Source: Mesosutterella multiformis
GTDB lineage: Bacteria; Pseudomonadota; Gammaproteobacteria; Burkholderiales; Burkholderiaceae_F
NCBI RefSeq assembly: GCF_003402575.1
Contig: NZ_BGZJ01000002.1
Coordinates: 496,001 to 560,000 of the forward strand
Direction: 5' to 3'
Length of the DNA: 64,000 nt
The first letter of the stretch is position 1; each line of letters opens with the position of its first letter. Both the position numbers and the translations under genes were made by a program. The notes beneath the pieces are model-generated. The model did no database searches. It had not been told where the DNA came from and was given only the letters and a program-made list of their open reading frames with translations. Positions 55,061 through 63,748 of this stretch are shown piece by piece.

Positions 55061-56392
55061 ATGGAAAACAGCAATAACAGATATATCGCGATCGGCCTCA
55101 TGCTTTTCGCGCTCCTCTTCGGTGCCGGTAACCTCATCTTCCCGGCGGCTATGGGTCAGAACGCCGGCGTCAACGTCTGGTACGCCGTGCTCGGTTTCTG
55201 CGTGACGGGTGTGGGTCTGCCCCTCATCTCGATCGCCGCGCTCGGTTACTCCGGGTGTCTGGACCTTGAAGAGGCCGCGGGCCGCGTTCACCCCTGGTAC
55301 GGCGTCTTTTACTCCGTCGTCTCATACCTCGCGATCGGACCTTGCTTCGCCGCTCCCCGTACCGGCACGGTGTCGTTCGAGATCGCCGTGAAGCCTTTCC
55401 TCGGGTCTTTTTCGCCTGATATCGCGCTTCCGATCTTCCTCCTCATCTTCTTCCTCCTCACGTACTGGCTCGCGGCGACCCCGTCGAAGCTCGTTGACCG
55501 TGTGGGCAAGATCCTGACCCCCGCGCTTCTCGCTGTTATTCTGCTTCTCATCGTGCAGTCCTTCATCACCCCGCTTGGCACGCCCCAGGCCCCGACGAAG
55601 AACTACGCGACGCCTGTCACCGCTGTGATGCAGGGTATTCTCGATGGCTACAACACCCTTGACGCCATCGCGTCCTTCATCTTCGCGACGCTCGTGATCA
55701 GCTTTGTGAAGGAGGGCGGCGTGACGCAGCCGAAAGCGATCATGAAGCAGGTGCTGCTCTCCGGCTCGATCGCTGTCGCGCTCCTCGCCTTCATCTACAT
55801 CTTCATCGCGAAGATCGGCGCGGATTCCGTGACGCAGCTCGGTATTCTTGAAACCGGCGCTCCGGTGCTCGCGGGTTCGGCGAAGATCCTCTTCGGTAAC
55901 CTCGGTGCCGCGATTCTCGCGGTGATCGTGCTCCTCGCGTGCCTTTCGACCTCGGTCGGCCTCGTGACCTGCTGCGCCGCGTACTTCATGCGGCTCCTCG
56001 GCCACTTCTCCTACAAGACCTACGCCGTGATCTTCTGCGTGATCTCGTACCTCGTCGGCCTCTTCGGTCTGAAGACCATCATCGTGTCCACGATTCCGGT
56101 CCTGATGTTCATCTACCCGCTGCTCGTCGCGCTGATCTGCCTTATCTTCCTCGATAAGTTCTTCGGCGGCCGTCAGTGCGTGTACGCCTGGACCATCGCT
56201 TTCACCTTCGTGATGGCGACGATCAACCTGCTTGAGACCGCCGGCGTGAACCTCGGCTCCTTTGAGACGATGCTTCAGACCTACGTTCCGCTCCACACCT
56301 TCGGTATGGGCTGGATTCCGTTCGCCGCTGTCGGCTTCGTGATCGGCCTCATCTGGAAGGCCGCGGTGCCGGAGAAGAAGGCTGCCGCGTAA
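55061..56392 (+). CDS. brnQ: Branched-chain amino acid transporter BrnQ (LIVCS family)
   Basis: The 443-aa membrane protein has twelve hydrophobic helices and the family N-terminus ALLFGAGNLIFPAAMGQNAG. It imports leucine, isoleucine and valine with Na+ or H+. Conserved GYNTLDAIASFIFATLV (about 192-208) and the cysteine-containing LLACLSTSVGLVTCCAAYF segment agree. Only a weak GGA site precedes the ATG. A strong terminator lies downstream. Confidence 0.93.
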   Translation: MENSNNRYIAIGLMLFALLFGAGNLIFPAAMGQNAGVNVWYAVLGFCVTGVGLPLISIAALGYSGCLDLEEAAGRVHPWYGVFYSVVSYLAIGPCFAAPRTGTVSFEIAVKPFLGSFSPDIALPIFLLIFFLLTYWLAATPSKLVDRVGKILTPALLAVILLLIVQSFITPLGTPQAPTKNYATPVTAVMQGILDGYNTLDAIASFIFATLVISFVKEGGVTQPKAIMKQVLLSGSIAVALLAFIYIFIAKIGADSVTQLGILETGAPVLAGSAKILFGNLGAAILAVIVLLACLSTSVGLVTCCAAYFMRLLGHFSYKTYAVIFCVISYLVGLFGLKTIIVSTIPVLMFIYPLLVALICLIFLDKFFGGRQCVYAWTIAFTFVMATINLLETAGVNLGSFETMLQTYVPLHTFGMGWIPFAAVGFVIGLIWKAAVPEKKAAA

Positions 56393-56439
56393 GAAAGAGG
56401 CTTTCAGGCGGTAAATGTCGGTGCCGCCTGACTCCTGAA

Positions 56440-56477
56440 TAAAAAGTCGCCCCGGAGCTTTTCAAGGCTCCGGGGCG
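56440..56477. terminator. Bidirectional terminator between brnQ and the HicB-like gene
   Basis: CGCCCCGGAGC pairs with GCTCCGGGGCG. On the minus strand it is followed by ACTTTTTATT, so it ends the HicB-like gene; it can also stop brnQ. Confidence 0.8.
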
Positions 56478-56521
56478 AACTGTTTATGGGGAAAGGATAC
56501 GGGAGAGCCCCACGTTCTTTT

Positions 56522-56794
56522 TTACGCGGCCCGGATGCGATGCGTGAGGCGGGGAAGAGATTCCTGGTATCCCAAAACGGATTCGAGGGCATCCGAAAAA
56601 ACGGCGTCGAGTTCTTTCCCGAGTCCCTCCCAGGTGGGCGACTCAGCGACACAGGCGAACGCCGGAAGGAAATCCTCGCTCTCAGCGACGAAGACATTGG
56701 CTTCCGGATCCCATCGCGCGGAGACATCGCAGAAGAGAGGCAGCCCCGCTTTCGCGGCCTCGGTCCAGCCTTCAGACCCAACCCGATATTCCAT
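56522..56794 (-). CDS. DUF1902/HicB-like small protein
   Basis: The 90-aa protein has the HicB/DUF1902 fold pattern (SARWDPEANVFVAESEDFLPAFACVAES, then a helix and a C-terminal amphipathic region). HicB proteins are antitoxins of HicA RNases, but no HicA-like frame is seen beside it, so it is an orphan or serves another role. AAGGA lies before the ATG. Confidence 0.65.
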   Translation of the reverse strand: MEYRVGSEGWTEAAKAGLPLFCDVSARWDPEANVFVAESEDFLPAFACVAESPTWEGLGKELDAVFSDALESVLGYQESLPRLTHRIRAA

Positions 56795-56881
56795 AAAAGT
56801 CGTTCCTTAATAAAAGAGAAACGCCTTCGATTTTAAGGATCGAAGGCGTGTCTGGGGACAGAACGAAAGCGGTTTTAATCG

Positions 56882-57589
56882 TTACGCTTTCGCCGAGTCC
56901 ACCATCATGCGGGCGATGAGTTCACCCTGCGGTTTCCCGAGCTTCAGGCTCTCGCGGACCTTTTCCACGAATTCCGGGGACTGTCCCTTCACGCCCACCG
57001 TGAGGAAGAATTCAAGGTACGCGATCGTGAATTCCGGGTGCCCCTGGAACGCGAGGATTTTGTCCCCGATCGCGAAGGCGTCGTTCGCGCAGAAGTCGCT
57101 TGTCGCGAGAAGCTCAGCGTCAGGCGGCAGCTCCACCACCTGGTCTCCATGGTTAACGGCGAGAAGCAGGGTGTCGGACGGCAGATACTTCCGGAGGCGG
57201 TCAGAGACCACGCGGCTCTCGCGGAGCCCGAGGCCCCAGCCGTTCGGGTGCTTGATCACGCGGCCGCCAAGAGCCTCTCCGATCGCCTGAGCGCCGAAGC
57301 AGACGCCCGAAAGCGCGATCCCGGCCTCTTTCGCGTCCCGGATCCACTGCAGCAGCGTCCCGATCCAGGCGTCCGTTTCATAAGCTCCGGCCTGGCTTCC
57401 GGTGATTACATAAAGCCCGGGTTCCGGGTCCGTGAGATCAGGGAGCTCGCCCTCCATCGCGGCGTACACCCTGTACTCGGCGTCCGGCACCACGGATGCG
57501 AAGAGGTTCTTATAGAGATCCGCGTGGGTCGGGGTATCCGCGGGGAGCAGACCCTTAAACCAGTCCGTAATCAGAAGATGAATGATCAT
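56882..57589 (-). CDS. Class I glutamine amidotransferase-like protein
   Basis: The 235-aa protein has a nucleophile elbow GVCFGAQAIGEALGG (Cys about 98) and a catalytic histidine in FQGHPEFTI (about 185). It resembles stand-alone GMP-synthase-like amidotransferases (YfeJ type), which split glutamine-like or gamma-glutamyl compounds. The GuaA synthetase domain is absent. The substrate is unknown. No strong ribosome binding site is visible before MIIHLLITDWF. Confidence 0.85.
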   Translation of the reverse strand: MIIHLLITDWFKGLLPADTPTHADLYKNLFASVVPDAEYRVYAAMEGELPDLTDPEPGLYVITGSQAGAYETDAWIGTLLQWIRDAKEAGIALSGVCFGAQAIGEALGGRVIKHPNGWGLGLRESRVVSDRLRKYLPSDTLLLAVNHGDQVVELPPDAELLATSDFCANDAFAIGDKILAFQGHPEFTIAYLEFFLTVGVKGQSPEFVEKVRESLKLGKPQGELIARMMVDSAKA

Positions 57590-57676
57590 GATCGATTTCT
57601 TTTTATCGGGGGAGAAAAGAAAAAGTGTTTCGCCTCATCTTAGCTTCTGTGAGGGGCGAGAGTGACCGTGAGGCGC

Positions 57677-57702
57677 GCCTCTCACGGAAAGACGTGAGAG
57701 GC
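57677..57702 (-). terminator. Hairpin downstream of the 57782 gene
   Basis: GCCTCTCACG and CGTGAGAGGC form a perfect 10-bp stem with loop GAAAGA. There is no T-run, so termination is uncertain. Confidence 0.4.
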
Positions 57703-57781
57703 GGTCTGAAAGAGAATGGATGAGGGGGAAGGGGAGAAGGGAAGATCTGCCCCTTAAGGCACCCTCACGCCTTTCGAGGAA

Positions 57782-58291
57782 TCAGGCTTCTTCCGGAACG
57801 GAGTCGTAGGGGCGCGCTTTGAAGTCAAGCGAGAACCAGTTAGACTCCGCTTCCCGCGGGCGGGCGGTCATCTGCTGCGCCTCGCGCGTGTCACCGCCTT
57901 CCTGCTCAGACTTCCAGGCCTTCCTGCACTTCAGCATGTAGTCCGCGTCGAAAATCCATTCGCCCTTCTTATTGATGCCGACCGGGCGGCAGAATTCGTA
58001 CTTATGGAGTTTCTCGATTTCTTCGCGCGGCATGTCGAGCCAGTTCTCGAGGTCGCTTGCCGCGACAAGCGGTTCCTTCCAGAGGAGGACCTTGAGGGCC
58101 TCCACCGGGTAGTACTTCTTCTCGACCCACGTGCCGTTATAGTCGAGGAACTTATCCACGCGCACCGGCACCGGGGCGTTTTCGTCCCCCAGCCGATCGG
58201 TGAGATTCGGGAGGTCGACGCCGTCGACATCCGCGTAGTACTCCATAACTTCTTCCACTGTTGCAATATCCCAGTCGTAGGGAAGTGCCAT
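57782..58291 (-). CDS. Conserved-looking cytoplasmic protein, function unknown
   Basis: The 169-aa acidic, soluble protein begins MALPYDWDIATVEEVMEYY; I choose this start because GGAG lies 10 nt upstream. It has a regular series of short helices (LPNLTDRL, PVEALKVLLWKEPL, DLENWLDMPREEIEKLHKYEFC), but no motif or signal I can name. It stands alone with long gaps on both sides. Confidence 0.65.
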   Translation of the reverse strand: MALPYDWDIATVEEVMEYYADVDGVDLPNLTDRLGDENAPVPVRVDKFLDYNGTWVEKKYYPVEALKVLLWKEPLVAASDLENWLDMPREEIEKLHKYEFCRPVGINKKGEWIFDADYMLKCRKAWKSEQEGGDTREAQQMTARPREAESNWFSLDFKARPYDSVPEEA

Positions 58292-58710
58292 TTCAATAGC
58301 TCCAGCAAAAAGTGAACTGCAAAAGGTTTTCAGGCGGGCCGCGGTTTGATGAGCGGCCTGCTTAAATTCTCTAGGTATCAAAAGAGGGGGCTGCCATAGA
58401 CTGGCCGCTTTTCTTCTTCTTTTCCTCTGCGGGTGAGGCGGATATGTGAGGGGGATCGGGGAATTGTGAGGCCCCGCCTTATCCAATGGACCGCCTGCTA
58501 AACATTTTTATCTGCCGGGGGATTCACGGGAAATGCGTGTTTCTTAAGAAAAACCACAGCGCTTGGGCTTTCCCCCGCGGTCTTCCGGAGAGAGGTGTCT
58601 TTTGTTCGCAATAAGACCCGCGTCCGGAACCTTCGAAATAGTACCGCAAGGCGAGCCCTTTTGGCGTCACCCGTTCGGGTATTTTTGGGGGTCGGAGGGG
58701 ATACCGGGAC
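58292..58710. other. Intergenic stretch, no gene recognised
   Basis: About 420 bp upstream of the 57782 gene contain no frame with a ribosome binding site. A small ACCCG/CGGGT hairpin followed by ATTTTT lies near 58667-58686 (plus strand). Otherwise I see nothing. Confidence 0.35.
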
Positions 58711-58748
58711 GAAAAAAACCGGATCACGGAAAAAATTCCCATGATCCG
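58711..58748 (-). terminator. GNAT gene terminator
   Basis: On the minus strand CCGGATCA and TGATCCGG form the stem (extended by partial inner pairing), followed by seven T. Confidence 0.8.
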
Positions 58749-58824
58749 GCGGCTTTAGTCTGCCCCCGCTTTTTGATTCACAGAAGGGAAGGGAGGCTTT
58801 TAAGACTGTGGTTTTGGAATCAGG

Positions 58825-59331
58825 TTACGCGAGCTTCACTTTCTCCCAGAAGGCGTCATGCTCTTCCTTCGTGATCAGGCCGCCCGCGGACCAGATCTGA
58901 TAGCGGCCGCCGTTCCATTCGGAGACAAAACCGCAGGAGGTGAAGCCGTTTCTCTGATAGAACCCGAGGCGGCGCACACGGATGTCGTCCGCGGGAGCGC
59001 CCGGCTCCGGATCCTCGGCGTCGATAAAGAGACGGCGGCCTTCGCGCTTCGAAAGCACCCAGCGGAGAAGCTCGGACCCTGCCCCGTGATTCCGGGCTTC
59101 CGGCACCACCGCGAAGTAGACAAGCGACATGATGGTCTTACCGACCGCGAGCGCCGCCATCGCCTTTACTTCTTTCCCTTCCGTAAAGACATAGAAGCGC
59201 CCGTCCATCGTGCAGCTTCGGATGAGAGCCTCAAACGGTACACGCTCCGACTCCGGGAACGATTCCTCATAAAGCGTACGCGCCGCTCCGACGTATTCGG
59301 GATGCGACGAGAGCAGAACCGGTGTCAGCAT
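58825..59331 (-). CDS. GNAT-family N-acetyltransferase
   Basis: The 168-aa protein has a GNAT core: a beta-4 strand YFAVVPEARNHGAGSELL, where the acetyl-CoA loop R-N-H-G-A-G matches Q/R-x-x-G-x-G/A, and a C-terminal YQRNGFTSCGF segment. I use the ATG at 59329-59331, preceded by AAGGAGGG; eight extra upstream codons would overlap that site. The acceptor substrate is unknown. It ends at its own terminator. Confidence 0.85.
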   Translation of the reverse strand: MLTPVLLSSHPEYVGAARTLYEESFPESERVPFEALIRSCTMDGRFYVFTEGKEVKAMAALAVGKTIMSLVYFAVVPEARNHGAGSELLRWVLSKREGRRLFIDAEDPEPGAPADDIRVRRLGFYQRNGFTSCGFVSEWNGGRYQIWSAGGLITKEEHDAFWEKVKLA

Positions 59332-59529
59332 GGGTGACTCCCTCCTTCTCTTCAAAAACCTTCAATCCTTCAATAATAGACTTCGAGAATCAAATAGTTG
59401 CGTTAATTTGTTAATTCTTCGGGTAAAGTCCCTCACGCATTCGGGCGACCCCTCTGACGCGAAATAAAAATTGGGGTGTGATCCTTTAACCATAACGCCG
59501 CGACATAAAAGAGTTATTTGGAACAGCGC

Positions 59530-60408
59530 TTATTTCCGGATATCCGCGACGAGGAAGTCGATAAAGGCGCGGACCGCAGGAAGCTGATAGCGCCGGGACG
59601 CGTAGAGAGCGTAGATGCCGACGGATTCCGTTTTCCAGTCGGGGAGGAGAGTCGTCAATTCCCCTTTTTCCACGGGATCCGAAATCGTGAGATCCGGAAG
59701 CAGCGCGATCCCGAGACCGTCAAGCGCCGCCCGCAGAATCACCTGCGTGTCGTTTGTCCGGATCCGGCCTTTCACTTCCACTTCAGAACTTTCTCCCTCC
59801 CGCTCAAACTTCCACCGGCTCCCGAACCGGGTGCTGACGAGAGTCGGGAGTTTTGCGAGATCCGCCGGGGCGGTGACGGGAGGGCGGTCGGCGAGAAACG
59901 CCGGGGCGGCGCAGAGGAGCGACCCGCAGGAGGTGAGCCGGCGCGCGATGAGCCCTGGCTCCGGGGTGTTCGTGACTTCAAGCGCGAGGTCGATATTGTC
60001 AGTGAGGAGATGCGCCGGACGGTCGAGGAGCGTGAGTTCCATATTGATCGAGGGGAACTCGCCGAGGAACCGCTTCAAGGCACCGGCGAGGTATGTCTGG
60101 CCAAAGGACACGCTGCAGGCGACGCGGATTGTGCCCGTTGGGGCGGAGGACTGATGAAGCGCTTCCGCTTTCAATTGGTCCGCGAGCCCCACGAGTTCTT
60201 TACACGTATCGAGCACCTGGGAACCAAACGCGGTGAGCGCGACATGCCGCGTTGTCCGCGTGAAAAGCGCGGCTCCGAGCTCAGACTCCAGACTCATCAG
60301 GGCGCGGCTCGCCGCGGCCCGAGTGAGCCCAAGCGACTCCGCGGCCTTCGTGATGCTGGAAAGCTCCGCGGTGCGGATAAATACACGGTGTCCGGTCAGT
60401 TCTTCCAT
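59530..60408 (-). CDS. LysR-family transcriptional regulator
   Basis: The 292-aa protein has a winged helix at the N-terminus (FIRTAELSSITKAAESLGLTRAAASRALMSLESELGAALF) and the LysR effector domain (GTIRVACSVSFGQTYLAGALKRF onward). I start at MEELTGHRVF; the frame extends 39 codons further without family sequence. It is divergent from the exported metallo-beta-lactamase-fold gene, with 116 bp between the starts, which is the usual LysR regulator/target layout. Confidence 0.9.
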   Translation of the reverse strand: MEELTGHRVFIRTAELSSITKAAESLGLTRAAASRALMSLESELGAALFTRTTRHVALTAFGSQVLDTCKELVGLADQLKAEALHQSSAPTGTIRVACSVSFGQTYLAGALKRFLGEFPSINMELTLLDRPAHLLTDNIDLALEVTNTPEPGLIARRLTSCGSLLCAAPAFLADRPPVTAPADLAKLPTLVSTRFGSRWKFEREGESSEVEVKGRIRTNDTQVILRAALDGLGIALLPDLTISDPVEKGELTTLLPDWKTESVGIYALYASRRYQLPAVRAFIDFLVADIRK

Positions 60409-60524
60409 AGGGATTCGCTCAAAAAATGAAACAATGATGGCGGTTTTTAAGTCTTTATCGCTCGATATTTTGGGTAAATAATACACCCATGAACGTAACG
60501 AAAAACGATAAGGAGCAAAACACA

Positions 60525-61509
60525 ATGGATCGCCGTTCTCTTCTTAAGGCCCTCGCGCTTACCCCCGTCGCGTCGGTCGCTTTCCCCGCTTTCGCATCCG
60601 ACGCCCTGAAGCCCGCGTCGGCCCCCGTCTGGAATTCGGAACACGTGAACGCGCTCTTCTCGCAGTTCGGGTCGACCGGGAAGATGCCCCCCAAACTCGG
60701 GAAGTGGCTCTCGGACCCCAAGGGCTCAGAAGATCGACCCCTATGAGGCGTTTGACGGCGTCTATAACGTGGGCGTGAACTGGGTGTCCGCGTGGCTCAT
60801 CAAGACCCCCGCGGGCCCGGTGCTGATTGACACCGTGCATGAACCGTTTGTGGATCAGCTGATCGCGAACATCAAGGCGTGCGGCGTGAACCCCGCGGAC
60901 CTCAAGATGGTCTTTGTGACGCACGGTCACTTCGACCACTGCGGCGGGATGAAGCGTCTGAAGGAAATCGCCCCGAAGGCGCGCTTTGTGATGACAAAGC
61001 GCGGGTGGGATGAGGCGAACGTCGACGCGAAGCGGACGCACCAGGGCGGCCGGAACTCGTTCACGATGATTCCGCAGGATTTGGTGGCGAAGGACGGGGA
61101 CACGTTTACCTTTGGGAACTTCGTGATGACCGTCCTTGAAACCCCGGGGCACACCTGGGGAACGGCGTCCTACGTCTACCCGGTGCGGGATGGCAATAAG
61201 ACGTATCGCGCGATCACGGTGGGCGGTCTCGGCCTTAACGCCATCACTGGCCCCGATCAGGTGGGAGCGTATATCGACACCGTGAAGCGGATCCGGAGGA
61301 TGGTGCAGGATCCGGTGAACCCGATCTCGGTCCACCTTTCGGCGCATCCGTTCAGCAACGGCCTCATGGAAAAGCGTTTCCTCCTCCCGCACACCGATCG
61401 GTCGACCCCGCATCCGCTCGTCGCCCCTCAGGCGTTCGTGAAGGAGCTGGATGTCATGGAATCGAACGCCATGAAGCGTCTCGCGATTGAGAAGGCGAGA
61501 AAGGCGTAA
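60525..61509 (+). pseudogene. Exported metallo-beta-lactamase-fold hydrolase, +1 frameshift
   Basis: The start (ATG 60525 after AAGGAG) encodes a signal with a twin-arginine-like DRRSLLK and AFA cleavage site. The frame is lost near AAGGG at 60720-60724. One G fewer would read LSDPKAQKIDPYEAFDGVYNVGVNW in a single protein of about 327 aa. The second part has the zinc site THGHFDHCGG, ETPGHTWG and SVHLSAHPF, a B3-like subclass pattern. A partial product from GTG 60769 would lack the signal. The divergent LysR gene is the likely regulator. The extra G may be real or a homopolymer error. Confidence 0.82.
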
Positions 61510-61687
61510 GGGAAAGGGTCATGCCCCGCGCCCGATGCCCCTCGCAGCGCGGGGAAGTGCCTGACGGCGGGGACCGGAGTCTTCACTCTCCGGCTCCGGT
61601 CTCCGGCCGTGTTTTTGATTTTTACCTGTGTCTCTATGAACGATCCCCGGAAGGCGTTTGAGTCTTCTCCTTCCCGGGATTTTGCAT

Positions 61688-61722
61688 GGGATCCGGCGTC
61701 CAATGCCGGGTCCCGTTTTTTT
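61688..61722 (+). terminator. Terminator after the metallo-beta-lactamase-fold gene
   Basis: GGGATCCGGC pairs with GCCGGGTCCC (one G-T pair) around a 7-nt loop, followed by GTTTTTTT. Confidence 0.85.
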
Positions 61723-61804
61723 ATGGGGCGGAGGAAGTCTTCACTTATCACACGGTGCGTCAATTGATGGCGCAGAAAAAAGGCGTGATGTCGGATGCTC
61801 AGTC

Positions 61805-61842
61805 AATACGGATCCGTATTGTAAAATTACGGATTCGGATTG
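61805..61842. promoter_or_regulatory. Probable MarR operator upstream of the 61864 gene
   Basis: A perfect 16-bp palindrome AATACGGATCCGTATT (61805-61820) is followed by a second, imperfect copy ATTACGGATTCGGATT (61827-61842). The repeats sit 20-60 bp before the MarR start, fitting autoregulation by a dimer. Confidence 0.6.
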
Positions 61843-61863
61843 ATAGATAAGAATGAGCGAGTG

Positions 61864-62346
61864 ATGACGAACGACCGGGAGCGATTTCTCCGCTTTATGC
61901 GGGCGATGAACACGATTGACGGCGAATACGCCGCCCTGATGCACGGGCTCCGCGTGAAGGAGAGCCTCTTTGTGCTCCTTTACGCGTGTCTCGATGAAGC
62001 GCCGCGCTCTCAAAAAGAGATCTGTGACGAGTGGCGGATGCCGAGGTCGACATTGAACACCGCGGTGCTTGAGGAAATCAAAGCGGGGAACGTGACTCTC
62101 GTCCCCTGCGGTCACAAAGAAAAACTCGTGACATTGACACGCAAAGGCCGCGCGTACGCGGAGTCGCTGCTCCGTCCGATTCTCGACGCGGAAGCCCGGA
62201 TCGCGCGGACCGCGCTGACGGATGCCTTCATCGCGGAACTGGAAAGCGTGGGGCGGGAAGCGAAAACCGCGTTTTCGGCGGTCGGAAAGGCGTCGGCTCA
62301 GGCGGAGTCTGAAATCAATTCTCTTAATCTGGAGCCCGCCCGATGA
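61864..62346 (+). CDS. MarR-family regulator
   Basis: The 160-aa winged-helix protein has RSQKEICDEWRMPRSTLNTAVLEEIKAGNVTLVPC (recognition helix) followed by a wing with KEKLVTLTRKGRAYAE. I use ATG 61864; an upstream TTG start is unlikely. It overlaps the next membrane-protein gene by ATGA, so they are coupled, and tandem palindromes lie in front of it. It probably controls its own operon. Confidence 0.87.
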   Translation: MTNDRERFLRFMRAMNTIDGEYAALMHGLRVKESLFVLLYACLDEAPRSQKEICDEWRMPRSTLNTAVLEEIKAGNVTLVPCGHKEKLVTLTRKGRAYAESLLRPILDAEARIARTALTDAFIAELESVGREAKTAFSAVGKASAQAESEINSLNLEPAR

Positions 62347-63053
62347 AGCACCCGAGCACCTTATATAAGAAACTCGTGCGGGGAGTACTTCTTCTCGCCT
62401 TCATCGCGGTTGCCCTGATCCTCGGGAACCGGCTCGGGATCCTGAGTCACTCGGTGAAAAACGCGGGTCTCGTGATCCTCCTCTTTGTCTGCAACATGGC
62501 GCTCGCGCTCGGTGCCCGCCACGCGATCGAGCGCGCGGTGTGGCCGGAATCGTGGAAGCGGGGCGGGGCGGCCGGGCTTCTCGTGCTCTGCTTCGCCGCG
62601 CTTCTCTTCGCGGACTCCGATATCACGGATCTCATCATCGGGGAGAAGGGGGACCCGGTGGATGAGGCGACGGCGCAGCTCGCCGCGGCCGCGACCTGGG
62701 TGGGGGCGTACGTCGTCGCCTGGAAACCGTTCCTCCGCCGGAAAGAAAACCGCTATATCTCAGCCTGCGTGTCGCTGACACTTGGCTGCATCGCGTTCGC
62801 GCTCTTCTTCGTGAGTCTCTACTCAAACGCGCTCCTTGGCGTTGTCGGGTGGAAGGTGGAGTTTGTGCGCTTCGCGCTCGCGAGTGTGGCGTTCGCGTCC
62901 TCGATTTCCGCCTTCATCGTGCAGGGGATACGCGGGAAGTGCGGCGGCGGAAAGAAGAAGTGGAGCGGCTCGTCGCGGACCGGGTGGAGATCCGGTACTT
63001 TGACCCCGCGGATGACCTCGATGAGGCGGAACGCTTCGCCCCGGTCGGAGTGA
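62343..63053 (+). CDS. Membrane protein of unknown function
   Basis: The 236-aa protein has about six hydrophobic segments (for example GVLLLAFIAVALILG, AGLVILLFVCNMALALG, GGAAGLLVLCFAALLFA, FALASVAFASSISAFIV). The last 35 residues (GKCGGGKKKWSGSSRTGW onward) are basic and low-complexity and overlap the next gene in another frame. Either the real end is earlier and a frameshift lies near 62940, or the genes overlap by about 94 bp. It is coupled to the MarR gene by a 4-nt overlap. Confidence 0.65.
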   Translation: MKHPSTLYKKLVRGVLLLAFIAVALILGNRLGILSHSVKNAGLVILLFVCNMALALGARHAIERAVWPESWKRGGAAGLLVLCFAALLFADSDITDLIIGEKGDPVDEATAQLAAAATWVGAYVVAWKPFLRRKENRYISACVSLTLGCIAFALFFVSLYSNALLGVVGWKVEFVRFALASVAFASSISAFIVQGIRGKCGGGKKKWSGSSRTGWRSGTLTPRMTSMRRNASPRSE

Positions 63054-63676
63054 GGCTGGAACCGGGGAACGAGAACACGTTTGAGGCCTGGACCGCTGGC
63101 CGCGACGCGATGTGCGAGGCGCTTGTCCGCGCGACGCATTTCTACGGCGCGTATTACCAGGGGCGGCTCGCGGGGTTCCTGCTCGCCGAACGGAAGGGCG
63201 AGCGGCGGCCCTATCAGATCTCCCGCTATACGTTCTTCCACTGGCTCTATAAGCGTATCCACCGGGAGCTTCATGGGAGCGAAGCGGTGTGGTTTGAGGA
63301 AGCGAAGTCAGAAGTCGTTTCTTCTGTCACTCCGGTCCCGACCGCTGAGATTCTTCTTTTCGCGACCGACCCCGAACTCATGGGGCGGGGAATCGGGACG
63401 AAACTCCTTCAGACCTTTGAGTCGGACTACAAGGGGGAACGCGTCGTCGCCGCGGTGGATGGGGCGACGGATACCGCGTTCTTTGACCGTCATGGGTATG
63501 TAGAGGCAGGGTCGAAAACAGTGTCTGAGGCGCTGAGGCCCGGTGACACCGAAATCCGCTGCCGGGTGTTTATGAAGGCGATCCCGGCACCGGATGAGAC
63601 GGGCGAATCCCCCGAAAAGAAAGCGAAAGACGCGGAGCGGCTCCTTGGCGAAATGAGGCTCCGGTTCCGGCACTGA
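62960..63676 (+). CDS. GNAT-like acetyltransferase
   Basis: The acetyl-CoA loop is readable in EILLFATDPELMGRGIGTKLLQTFE (R-G-I-G), with a C-terminal FFDRHGYVEAGSK segment. I choose GTG 62960 (GGAAAGAAGAA upstream; protein of about 238 aa starting with VERLVADRVEIRYF). The frame extends to ATG 62849, but that part lies inside the membrane-protein gene. It is the third gene of the MarR-membrane-GNAT unit and ends at a terminator. The substrate is unknown. Confidence 0.75.
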   Translation: MERLVADRVEIRYFDPADDLDEAERFAPVGVRLEPGNENTFEAWTAGRDAMCEALVRATHFYGAYYQGRLAGFLLAERKGERRPYQISRYTFFHWLYKRIHRELHGSEAVWFEEAKSEVVSSVTPVPTAEILLFATDPELMGRGIGTKLLQTFESDYKGERVVAAVDGATDTAFFDRHGYVEAGSKTVSEALRPGDTEIRCRVFMKAIPAPDETGESPEKKAKDAERLLGEMRLRFRH

Positions 63677-63716
63677 AGCCTCTAGTCAAAACAGACAATT
63701 AAATATCCCATAACAC

Positions 63717-63748
63717 ACCGTGCGTCAGTTAATGGCGCACGGTATTTT
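63717..63748 (+). terminator. GNAT operon terminator
   Basis: ACCGTGCG and CGCACGGT form a perfect 8-bp stem around an 11-nt loop, followed by ATTTTTG. Very similar sequence (GTGCGTCAATTGATGGCGC) occurs at about 61755. Confidence 0.8.
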
